In this document: piece by piece, positions 44,591 through 51,845 of the stretch
Numbering within the stretch: the first letter of the stretch is position 1
Layout of the letters: every line of letters starts with the position of its first letter
Assembly: GCF_021391675.1 (NCBI RefSeq)
Contig: NZ_CP090096.1
Span: 124,001-188,000 of the forward strand
Origin: Neorhizobium galegae
Lineage (GTDB): Bacteria > Pseudomonadota > Alphaproteobacteria > Rhizobiales > Rhizobiaceae
Length of the DNA: 64,000 nt
Reading direction: 5' to 3'
Position numbers and translations under genes: made by a program
Notes under the pieces: generated by a model
What the model was told of the DNA's origin: nothing
Database searches by the model: none
What the model saw: the letters and a program-made list of their open reading frames with translations, nothing else

Positions 44591-44809
44591 ATGGCAAGAG
44601 TTGTGATAATCGGGCTGCCCGGAGACGATCAGCTTTATCTGGCGGACATTGACGCGGGAACGGTCCTGCCGATGCAGCCGCCAGTTTCCGGACCGCTGGC
44701 TGCTGCAAACGATCTTAGAAATGCGGGAGGAACAATTGTCAAAGACGTCAACTTGGCGGTTGCAGTCTCCTCCTCTGAACAGGCTTTCTCTGGTGTCTTC
44801 GATGGTTAA
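44591..44809 (+). CDS. 72-residue small protein, candidate RiPP precursor
   Basis: Starts MARVVIIGLPGDDQLYLADI and ends SSSEQAFSGVFDG. It has no cysteine, no signal peptide and no membrane helix. A strong AAGGGG ribosome site lies six bases before the ATG. It sits 32 bp after the regulator and 19 bp before the YcaO gene, the usual place for a precursor peptide. TfuA-associated YcaO enzymes are linked to backbone thioamidation, which does not need Cys or Ser, so the lack of cysteine is no objection. The C-terminal glycine/serine-rich stretch would be the core. I do not recognise the sequence; it could instead be a small accessory subunit. Confidence 0.6.
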   Translation: MARVVIIGLPGDDQLYLADIDAGTVLPMQPPVSGPLAAANDLRNAGGTIVKDVNLAVAVSSSEQAFSGVFDG

Positions 44810-44828
44810 GCTGCCCACGGCGTAAGCG

Positions 44829-45980
44829 ATGGACCGCATCTGCTTACCCGAGGAGACCTATGAGCGGGTGCGTCCTTTTCTGAAGACGCTTGGGATAACC
44901 CGTATTGGCCGCCAGACCGGACTCGATCATATCGGCATTCCGGTTTGGTGCGCCTATACTCCAAACGCCAAATCGATCGTGGTTGCTCAAGGCAAAGGGC
45001 TCACCGATGCCGATGCGAGAACATCCGCGGTCATGGAGGCCATAGAGCGGGCTGTCGCTTGCGATCCGTTCCTGCCAATCAAGAATGTCTCCGCGTCAGC
45101 TCTTTCAGATGCCGACGAGCGTGTCGACTTGCTTGTGCCGCTCCTTGGCCGGAACCAGTCCCCTCCCCGAGCAACCGAAACTATGGCATTTGCGGCGGGA
45201 GAAGACCTCTTCAGTTTTGATCGCGTCTACGTTCCGGCCGAAGCCGTGTCACTCGATCGGACTCTGTCGAACTGCCGGTACTGGCAATCTTCGGACGGCC
45301 TTGCATCGGGCAATACGCATGACGAGGCAATTTTCCACGGCCTTCTGGAGCGTATCGAACGCGACGCTCATGTCTTGTGGCAGGTTCTTCCTGAATCTAG
45401 CCAGCACTCCAGGTGTCTGGAACCCGACGCATTCAGCGATGAGGAGGTTAGGTCCCTTATCGCGAAGATCGAGGATGCGGGCATCCTGCTGCGCATGTTC
45501 GACATGACAAGCGATATCGGCATACCGTGTATCGGCGCCTTCCTGGCGGCGAAAACCGCGCTCGCGGCGCGTGCGCCGCGGTATGTCGACGTGACGTTCG
45601 GCTGCGGCGCTCATCCATCCTCCGAGCGCGCTGCCATGCGCGCGCTGACGGAAGCCGCGCAGTCCCGGGTCACTTATATTAGCGGCGCACGTGATGACGT
45701 ATTCCATGAGACCTATCGGCGACCACTGCCAGAGCGGTTGTTAAAGCTGTTTTCCGCTGATCCCTCACGCGGCGTGCCCTTGCCCGGTCCGAACGACCTT
45801 GCAGGAATCTTGGGGAACTTGAAGCGGTCGGGTATCACGCAAGCAATCGCCGTTCGACTGAGCGAGCCGGCATTACCCTTCGCGGTCGTCAAGATATTGG
45901 TGCCTGGACTGGAAAGTCCTGAGGGAGAGCGACGGTACAGATTTGGCGACAGGGCGATGACAGCATCGTTTACCTCATGA
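44829..45980 (+). CDS. YcaO-family ATP-dependent peptide-backbone-modifying enzyme
   Basis: A 383-residue YcaO protein that would phosphorylate an amide backbone with ATP. The ATP/Mg-binding motifs are present: S66-x3-E70-x2-E73-R74 in TSAVMEAIER, SSDGLASGNTHDEA followed by LLERIERDA (E174, E177) and RALTEAAQSR (E275, Q278, R280). The C-terminus (TASFTS) lacks the PxPxP tail of azoline-forming YcaOs, consistent with the TfuA-dependent, thioamide-type branch. Its stop overlaps the TfuA start (ATGA). No E1-like or Ocin-ThiF partner gene is nearby, so TfuA is the expected helper. Confidence 0.9.
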   Translation: MDRICLPEETYERVRPFLKTLGITRIGRQTGLDHIGIPVWCAYTPNAKSIVVAQGKGLTDADARTSAVMEAIERAVACDPFLPIKNVSASALSDADERVDLLVPLLGRNQSPPRATETMAFAAGEDLFSFDRVYVPAEAVSLDRTLSNCRYWQSSDGLASGNTHDEAIFHGLLERIERDAHVLWQVLPESSQHSRCLEPDAFSDEEVRSLIAKIEDAGILLRMFDMTSDIGIPCIGAFLAAKTALAARAPRYVDVTFGCGAHPSSERAAMRALTEAAQSRVTYISGARDDVFHETYRRPLPERLLKLFSADPSRGVPLPGPNDLAGILGNLKRSGITQAIAVRLSEPALPFAVVKILVPGLESPEGERRYRFGDRAMTASFTS

Positions 45981-46672
45981 AAGTACTCTTTGTCGGTCCA
46001 AGCCTGCCGGAGGCAAGACGTTTCGTCGCTGATGATATGATTGTGAGGCCGCCGGCGATGCAGGGAGACGTGCGGCTGGCGGTCGACGAAGGTGCGCGGG
46101 CCATCGGATTAATTGACGGTGCCTTCGAATATGTCGCCCCCGTCTGGCACAAGGAAATTCTCTACGGTCTCTCGAAAGGCGTGGCGATCTTTGGAGCGGC
46201 GAGCATGGGTGCATTGCGGGCGGCAGAATGTCACGCCTTCGGCATGACTGGCATTGGGGAAATCTTTGCGGCCTATGCGAGCGAAACCCGTGTCGACGAT
46301 GCGGATGTCGCACTGCTGCACGGACCGGAAGAGCTTGGATATTTCGCCATCACCATTCCGATGGTCAATGTAGACGCAACAGTCGCCAGCTGTTGCACGC
46401 ACGGCCTGATCTGCGGCCAGGAAGCGCGGCATCTCAAAGAAAGCGCGCGATCTTTGTTCTTCAAGGTCCGTAGCTGGAACGCGATCCTGGCAAACTGCTC
46501 GGAGATTGCAAGTGGGCGGGCCAACGAAGTCCTGCGAATTCTTCGCCACAATTATTTGGACCAAAAAAGAGCTGACGCCATAGCCCTTATCGACGCTCTG
46601 CGTCAGGCCGAGGCCTATTCTCCCCCCACTCGCTTTGAATTTAACCGAACATCTCTCTGGCGCGATGACTAG
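45977..46672 (+). CDS. TfuA-like protein
   Basis: A 231-residue protein. The family signature GAASMGALRAAECHAFGMTGIG is at about residues 73-94, preceded by IGLIDGAFEYVAPVWHKEILYGLSKG. In methanogens TfuA acts with YcaO to form thioglycine, probably by delivering sulfide; in Rhizobium a tfuA gene accompanies trifolitoxin production. It overlaps the YcaO gene by four bases, so the two are made together. A pair of cysteines (CCTHGLIC, about 138-145) could take part in sulfur transfer; that is my inference. Confidence 0.9.
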   Translation: MKVLFVGPSLPEARRFVADDMIVRPPAMQGDVRLAVDEGARAIGLIDGAFEYVAPVWHKEILYGLSKGVAIFGAASMGALRAAECHAFGMTGIGEIFAAYASETRVDDADVALLHGPEELGYFAITIPMVNVDATVASCCTHGLICGQEARHLKESARSLFFKVRSWNAILANCSEIASGRANEVLRILRHNYLDQKRADAIALIDALRQAEAYSPPTRFEFNRTSLWRDD

Positions 46673-46762
46673 CGTCATCAGCCATGCGTTGTGTCACGGC
46701 GATGTCACGCCCGACGACCCTCAAAGAGTTTTAGATTGCCCACACAAGTTGGGGGTTGGTGC

Positions 46763-46981
46763 ATGGAATGCTCGGATTTGCAAACTGATATGGAAGTAGA
46801 ACTCGTCGCTCTGGCGAGGCTGGTGATCTACGCGAGAGAGATCGCAAAAAGCCTCAAATCGATCGAGGTCGAGGCTGGACTTTCCGTGACGCTTGAAGCG
46901 ATCACCAAGGAGCTTACTGGCGACCTGGATGTTACGGCGACCAGGCACTCACGCAAAACATCAAGTCAAACCTATCAATAA
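46763..46981 (+). CDS. 72-residue helical protein of unknown function
   Basis: Starts MECSDLQTDMEVELVALARL and is predicted to be nearly all helix to about residue 55 (YAREIAKSLKSIEVEAGLSV, TLEAITKEL), with a polar tail. A GGGGG stretch lies about eight bases upstream of the ATG. It is 90 bp after the tfuA stop on the same strand. No family recognised. It could be a partner of the YcaO/TfuA pair, an immunity or regulatory peptide, or a second precursor; a longer frame from 46691 has no ribosome site. Confidence 0.5.
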   Translation: MECSDLQTDMEVELVALARLVIYAREIAKSLKSIEVEAGLSVTLEAITKELTGDLDVTATRHSRKTSSQTYQ

Positions 46982-47577
46982 GCGGGAACCGCGATCGGAT
47001 GGTGGTTGACGGTTGAGGTCGCTGAACAGTGCAGTGGGGGCGGCACAAAGGGCTCGACGGGCGGTATGGAAAGCACGTCGAGCCCTTGCCGCAGTGGGGT
47101 AACCGCTAGGGGCGGCCCTGCAGCAGTGGAACTTCCACACGGCTGTCGCCGTCGTCCAGTTCGGTCAGGAAGTGTAGCGAATATCCGGTAAATTTCCACC
47201 GCAACCGACGAGTATTGGGACAACTTTTGCAGGCACATGATCTCGTCGGCGCACCGGATCCACGCACCGACAACCAACTCCGGCGGAATATCGTCAGAAT
47301 TGACGAGAAGCTTCCGGAGATCGGCGGTGAGATCTTTGGTCAGCGCCACAACATTGCTTGAGACCGCCAAGCTCTCTCGCGGGTCAGCAATTGTCGCTGC
47401 CGCCTGTTCAGTGAGCCATTGCCCCTCAAGTCGCGAAATCGAATGGATTTGGTTGGACTCGGTGAAAAAATCAGGGACAAAATTGGATGAGACTGGCATG
47501 AACGCGAGACTGTCAAAAACATCTTCTGCTGAGGAAACCATATCGGCCTTCGGAGTTCCAACCACGCCCAACAACAC
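46975..47577 (-). CDS. Hypothetical protein, about 190-200 residues
   Basis: The minus-strand frame has regular codon use and protein-like composition: MVSSAEDVFDSLAFMPVSSN, RLEGQWLTEQAAATIADPRE, VVALTKDLTADLRKLLVNSD and CADEIMCLQKLSQYSSVAVE. It looks mostly helical, with a proline-rich low-complexity tail after about residue 140. The start is uncertain (GTG at 47577 or ATG at 47541; neither has a strong ribosome site). It converges on the small helical gene downstream of tfuA. No family recognised, no membrane segment. Confidence 0.5.
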   Translation of the reverse strand: MLLGVVGTPKADMVSSAEDVFDSLAFMPVSSNFVPDFFTESNQIHSISRLEGQWLTEQAAATIADPRESLAVSSNVVALTKDLTADLRKLLVNSDDIPPELVVGAWIRCADEIMCLQKLSQYSSVAVEIYRIFATLPDRTGRRRQPCGSSTAAGPPLAVTPLRQGLDVLSIPPVEPFVPPPLHCSATSTVNHHPIAVPAY

Positions 47578-47585
47578 GTCTGCTA

Positions 47586-47710
47586 TGAGCCTGCGCGGTC
47601 CACAGCGGCCGTGGGTTCAGGTTGACCGCAGAACGGTTGCTGTTTCTCTAGCCCTTCTGAGCGGGCTTTGGTTACTGGGAGCCGCAATCCTTGTCTATCT
47701 ACTCACATAG
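47586..47710 (+). CDS. Possible 41-residue single-helix membrane peptide
   Basis: MSLRGPQRPWVQVDRRTVAV, then a single hydrophobic helix LALLSGLWLLGAAILVYLL at the C-terminus. It is divergent from the neighbouring hypothetical gene by about 10 bp. It has no strong ribosome site, so its reality is uncertain, but the positive-then-hydrophobic layout is that of a small membrane protein. The same frame is open farther upstream (from 47237), where it is antisense to the hypothetical gene and probably not coding. Confidence 0.3.
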
Positions 47711-48064
47711 AGCGTTGATTGATCTCATGCTGCACTGCGTGCCGGTTCCCGCGTCGAGGACTTCCTGACAGACGGAGGGACGTGCACGCCTCAGGGCTTC
47801 CAGCCGTCACGGGCCCAGGCTTTCTTGATCGCATCCTCAAAATTAGAGCGAGTCGTCGAGCCGAATGCCGCTGCCGCCGTCTTAGGGATCAATAGCCCGA
47901 GCCGCAATCCAGGCGGGAATCCCCGCTATGATTACGCCGGCCAGCAGAGCGGAAATCATCTTGATCGCATTCGTCGTCGCGCCCGGGAATCAGCTTCAGA
48001 ACCCGCACCATGTAATATAGCTGCTGATCAGCACAACCGATTCTGAATGTGCCTTCCGTGGGCC
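47711..48064. other. Intergenic region, no gene recognised
   Basis: 354 bp between the small membrane frame and the convergent hydrolase gene end. Minus-strand translation gives a short protein-like tail (RSNFEDAIKKAWARDGWKP then stop, ending at 47791) with no start or ribosome site, perhaps the remnant of a lost gene. Confidence 0.35.
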
Positions 48065-48907
48065 TCAGTTCGCGGTGCGCGCCAAAAATTCCCTTATCGC
48101 CGCGATCACGACCTCATGCGCTTCGGCATGGACCGCGTGGTTCGCGTTCGGCACTTCGAGAAGCTCGCCCCCGGGAATGCTTTCAGCGATCAGGCGCGAA
48201 TGGTTCGGCGGGCAGATCCAGTCTTCCGCACCGCAGACAACCAGCGTCGGAACCGGAATGTCTTTCAGCTTGTCGCGCAGGTCGTAGAGGCGTTCCTTGA
48301 ACAGTGCGTTGTGGGTCTCGGCATGCAGATGCATGGTGCGGGTGCGCTCCAGCGCCGCATCCGGATCGAATTTTTCGTAATAAAGCGGCTGCAGCGCCAG
48401 CCAGATCAGGCGCAGCTCGGTATCGTCCTTGACCCTGTCGGAGAACATCTTGTCGAGCATGTCGAGCGAGGCGCTGGTCGCCTTGTGGATGCGCTGCTTG
48501 AACACCACCATGGCATCGTCTTCGTGGTGATAGCTGGCGGCGGTGCCGCGCAGGATCAACCGCGACAGATTCTGGCCGTATTTCACGGCATAGGTGAGCG
48601 CAATCATGCCGCCGAACGAGCCACCCTCGAGGATGATCTTGCGGCCGCCGCACAGGTTCACGCGAAAGGCTTCGACGTCATCGGCCAGCTGCTCGAACGT
48701 GTAGGGAGGCGTCAGGCTCGTCTCCCCGCAACCGCGCTGATCATAGGCGATGACACGGTATTTGTCCGACAGGACCTTGTAGGCGTTGAACTCTCCGTGG
48801 CGGTCGCCGATGCCGCGCCCGCCATGCAGCGCAATGATCGGCTCGGCATCGGGATTGCCGATGTCGTCGTAGACAAAGGTGGCGTTGTTGAGTGTCACTG
48901 TCGGCAT
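48065..48907 (-). CDS. Alpha/beta-hydrolase, proline-iminopeptidase-like
   Basis: A 280-residue hydrolase. The oxyanion region is ALHGGRGIGDRHG (about residues 26-38), then IAYDQRGCGETS, the nucleophile elbow LEGGSFGGMIAL (Ser about 97), the acid in VVCGAEDWICPP and the His in PNANHAVHAEA. A cap domain lies between. Proline iminopeptidases and related amide or ester hydrolases share this pattern. It is the last minus-strand gene after the binding protein of the peptide-type importer, from which a stem-loop separates it, so it could act on the imported compound. Substrate unknown. Confidence 0.82.
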   Translation of the reverse strand: MPTVTLNNATFVYDDIGNPDAEPIIALHGGRGIGDRHGEFNAYKVLSDKYRVIAYDQRGCGETSLTPPYTFEQLADDVEAFRVNLCGGRKIILEGGSFGGMIALTYAVKYGQNLSRLILRGTAASYHHEDDAMVVFKQRIHKATSASLDMLDKMFSDRVKDDTELRLIWLALQPLYYEKFDPDAALERTRTMHLHAETHNALFKERLYDLRDKLKDIPVPTLVVCGAEDWICPPNHSRLIAESIPGGELLEVPNANHAVHAEAHEVVIAAIREFLARTAN

Positions 48908-49013
48908 GGGACTATCCTATCCTGCTGATATGGCGTCTGAGTACGTGCTTCTGCCGGATCGTCGATCGTCCGGCCGATGCTGGATCCGAGAACTGTCATG
49001 GGTCAATGGAAGA

Positions 49014-49041
49014 CCATCCCGCCTCGTGTGAAGCGGGATGG
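49014..49041 (-). terminator. Terminator-like stem-loop after binding-protein gene
   Basis: Exact 9-bp arms CCATCCCGC / GCGGGATGG around a 10-base loop, starting 20 bp after the minus-strand stop of the binding-protein gene. The U-tract is weak (GTCTTCC), so termination may be partial. Confidence 0.5.
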
Positions 49042-49061
49042 CGACATTTGGCGTCTTGGGC

Positions 49062-50573
49062 TCAGTTCACCGCAGGCTTCATGTCGAAAGCGCGGACCCA
49101 GTCGTCGCCCCGAGCGGTCCAGGTGATACGCTTGGACAGGCCGTAGGTGGCGGGCTGGGTATAGAGGAAGAGCGCCGGCGCCTCGTCGCACATCACCTCG
49201 GTCGCCTTCTTGTAGGCCGCCTGGCGCTTGGCCACATCCATGGTCGAGCGGCCGTCGGCAAGGGCCTTGCCGAACTCGGCATTGTCCCAGTAGGCGTACA
49301 TGTTGCCCGGCGCGAACAGGGTCAGAAGACCATCGGCATCGATCGTCGGCCAGGCCTGGCTGAGCAGGCTCATACGGCCGAGGTCCTTGGTCTTCAGATA
49401 CTTGTCCATATAGGCGCTGAACTGCATCTCGACGATCTTGGTCTTGACGCCGATCTCTTCCAGCTGGCTGGCGACCGCCTGGACGACTTCCTCGCCGTTC
49501 AGGTAGATGCCGGTCGGCACTTCGATTTCGATCGGCTCGGCCGGCGCACCGCCTGCCTTCTTCAAAAGTTCGGCCGCCTTTTCCGGATCATAGGCGTAGG
49601 GCTTCAGATCGGCGTTGAAGCCGAAATAGCTCTTCGATGTCACCTGGCACTTGGCGATCTCGGCCTGGTCGTTGAAGATCGCCTTGACGATGCCTTCCTT
49701 GTCGACGGCGTAGTTCACCGCCTGGCGAAGCAGTTTGTTGTCGAGCGGCGGCTTCAGCGTGTTGAACTTGATGAACGCGGTGCGGGTGCTCGGCACCGCG
49801 CCGGCCTGGGCGCTGCCGCTGGTCTTGATCCGGGTAATTTCCGTGGTCGGGATCGAGTTGATGAAATCGACCTCGCCCGCAAGCAGCGCGGCGACACGGC
49901 TGGCGGCATCCGGAATGATGCGGACGACGACCTTGCTGAAGTCCGGCTTCGCACCCCAATATTGCGGATTGGCGTCGAGCGTGATGCTCTCGCCCGGCTT
50001 GACGGAAGAGATGACATAGGCGCCGCCCGACGCGGTCTCGGTAGCCGGCTTATGATCGGCGGCCCATTTCGGCGGCAGCAGGAAGAACATGGACAGCTGG
50101 CCGATCATCGCCGGATAGGGCGAGCTCGTCTTGATCTCGATCTCGGTCGGGCTGATGATCTTGACGTCGGAGATCAGCGTGAACCACGCCTTGATGCGGG
50201 CATTGACGGCCGGGTCGCGCACGCGGTCAAAATTCCATTTGACCACTCCGGCATCGATCTTCTCGCCGTCGTTGAACGTGGCGTCCGACCGCAGCTTGAT
50301 GCGCCAGGTCAGATCGTCGACGCTCGTCCATTCGGTTGCAAGAGCCGGAGCAATCTTCATATCGGGGCTGCGCAGAACCAGCGACGGATAGATGTGGCTG
50401 AGCAGGCTGAGGTCGGTGCCGACGGATGCCGTCATATGCGGATCGAACGTGTTGATCGTGTTCGTGATCGCAATGGTCAGCGTCTTGTCCTGAGCAAGCG
50501 CCGATGTCGATATCGTGGCGCCGAGTGAAAGTGCGGCGATTGCCGCGGCGATTGATTTTCTGGTCACGTCCAT
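49062..50573 (-). CDS. Dipeptide/oligopeptide-type ABC substrate-binding protein
   Basis: A 503-residue family-5 extracellular binding protein. The signal peptide is residues 1-27 (IAAAIAALSLGATISTSALA). Landmarks: FDPHMTASVGTDLSLLSHIY, TWRIKLRSDATFNDGEKIDA, GAYVISSVKPGESITLDANPQYWG-type region around 170-195 and VRIIPDAASRVAALLAGEVDFI. It feeds the two permeases and two ATPases encoded upstream, and lies 196 bp after the last enzyme gene of that operon. Similar binding proteins occur beside the paired CMD-fold genes in other proteobacteria. The ligand may be a peptide-like or opine-like compound. Confidence 0.9.
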   Translation of the reverse strand: MDVTRKSIAAAIAALSLGATISTSALAQDKTLTIAITNTINTFDPHMTASVGTDLSLLSHIYPSLVLRSPDMKIAPALATEWTSVDDLTWRIKLRSDATFNDGEKIDAGVVKWNFDRVRDPAVNARIKAWFTLISDVKIISPTEIEIKTSSPYPAMIGQLSMFFLLPPKWAADHKPATETASGGAYVISSVKPGESITLDANPQYWGAKPDFSKVVVRIIPDAASRVAALLAGEVDFINSIPTTEITRIKTSGSAQAGAVPSTRTAFIKFNTLKPPLDNKLLRQAVNYAVDKEGIVKAIFNDQAEIAKCQVTSKSYFGFNADLKPYAYDPEKAAELLKKAGGAPAEPIEIEVPTGIYLNGEEVVQAVASQLEEIGVKTKIVEMQFSAYMDKYLKTKDLGRMSLLSQAWPTIDADGLLTLFAPGNMYAYWDNAEFGKALADGRSTMDVAKRQAAYKKATEVMCDEAPALFLYTQPATYGLSKRITWTARGDDWVRAFDMKPAVN

Positions 50574-50769
50574 TCCCTTCTGATTAATTCCCGTTGATTT
50601 TTCATGGGTTTACACTGCGTTCTCAAGAGACGCTTTCCTCTATTTTACGTCCTTGAGTATAAGCGGATCGAATTTTGCAAGGATCACAGACCGTTTCGAT
50701 CGTTCGGCTGCCGGGAGCGACATCGGCTTGTCCGGGGAGTTGGCGGTCATGCTGTTTCCTCCCTTCCGT

Positions 50770-51348
50770 TCATTTGGCTTCGACAGGGACGGAATGCCCA
50801 AGCGTGTGCATCAGCCGGTTCGCCCAGCCGAAAATGGCGGCGGAGTGGATGAGATCGACGATCTCGGCCTTCGACATGCCATGATCGCGAAGGGCCTGTA
50901 CCTGCTCCCTGGTGGCCTGCGACGGCGTCTCGGACAGCGCCTTGCAGAAATCGACGATCGCTTGGGTCCTGGCATCGAACGGGCCTTCGAGGCCGCGCAG
51001 ATAGATTTGCTCGACGACATCCTCGCGGCCCGACAGTTCGACATAACGGCGGGCATGGACCGAGGCGCAGTAGACGCAGCGATTGACGGCGGAGGCGACG
51101 AGCGCGCCGAGTTCGCGCTCGGCCCGGTCGAGGCCGCCCTTGGCATACATGATGGCGTTGAACAGTTTCGTGCGGGCCACGTAGGATTCCGGATCATGCG
51201 CGAGCGTGCGCACATAGGGGGAAACCTTGGTATTGGACGGGGTCACCTGCATCGCAGCCAGCTGTTCTTCGCTCGCCGTGGCAACCTCGACCGGCTCGAT
51301 ATAGGGCGACCAGGAGAGCGCCTTGACCTTGAAACGCGACGTGCTCAT
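50770..51348 (-). CDS. AhpD-like peroxidase-related protein (carboxymuconolactone decarboxylase fold)
   Basis: A 192-residue all-helical protein. The redox motif C91-x2-C94-x3-H98 (RCVYCASVHAR) is that of AhpD-type alkylhydroperoxidases. It resembles the family I remember as alkylhydroperoxidase domain protein, Avi_7169 type, usually encoded next to a second CMD protein, as here: the start overlaps the end of that gene by four bases. GGAGGAGGTC upstream fixes the start. It may protect against peroxides made by the pathway or act on a substrate itself. Confidence 0.82.
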   Translation of the reverse strand: MSTSRFKVKALSWSPYIEPVEVATASEEQLAAMQVTPSNTKVSPYVRTLAHDPESYVARTKLFNAIMYAKGGLDRAERELGALVASAVNRCVYCASVHARRYVELSGREDVVEQIYLRGLEGPFDARTQAIVDFCKALSETPSQATREQVQALRDHGMSKAEIVDLIHSAAIFGWANRLMHTLGHSVPVEAK

Positions 51349-51845
51349 TCGACCTCCTCCAGAAGGCTGAGGCCGGCAAGGACGCGGGCCTCGTAGTTGA
51401 CGAAGGCAATCAGCTCGGACAGCGCGATGATCTGCGGATTGGTGAGGCCCGCCTTTTCGAGGCGCTCGATATCCGCCCTGCTGCCGTTGCGCGGCGTCTC
51501 GGTGACGAGGTCGGCGTGGCGGATAATGGCACTGGTAAAAGCATCGGCGGCCAGCGCAGTTTCGGCACCCGAGGCGATCGAGGCCAGGTCCGGATCGCTG
51601 CCGGCATCGTCCAGCATCAGATCGTAGACCGCTGCCAGGTCCTCGCGGCCGATGAAGCGGGCCATGCGGGAGGCGAGCGCGGCGCGTAGCGCATGACTGA
51701 GGCCAAAGCCGTGATTTGGACTGAGCACCGTTTCGCGGCACAACTCGGTGCCCTCTACGAATTCCGGCCGTTCGCGGCGGATCGCGTAAAGTTCGGAGCC
51801 CGGCTTCAAGCCGGATAGGATGTCGATCTGGTCCAAGTCACTCAT
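51345..51845 (-). CDS. CMD-domain protein lacking redox cysteines (Avi_7170-like)
   Basis: About 166 residues, helical. ALRAALASRMARFIGREDLA and the C-terminal GLTNPQIIALSELIAFVNYEARVLAGL follow the carboxymuconolactone decarboxylase fold, but no C-x2-C motif is present, so it is probably a structural or regulatory partner of the AhpD-like protein that follows. The start at MSDLDQID overlaps the molybdoenzyme stop by eight bases; an ATG six codons earlier is also in frame. Family name recalled, not searched. Confidence 0.75.
   Translation of the reverse strand: MSDLDQIDILSGLKPGSELYAIRRERPEFVEGTELCRETVLSPNHGFGLSHALRAALASRMARFIGREDLAAVYDLMLDDAGSDPDLASIASGAETALAADAFTSAIIRHADLVTETPRNGSRADIERLEKAGLTNPQIIALSELIAFVNYEARVLAGLSLLEEVE

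Noticed and set aside
47791-47900. Minus-strand tail RSNFEDAIKKAWARDGWKP, vaguely dodecin-like
   Set aside because: Too short, no start or ribosome site, and the similarity is only a few residues; kept only as a note in the intergenic entry.
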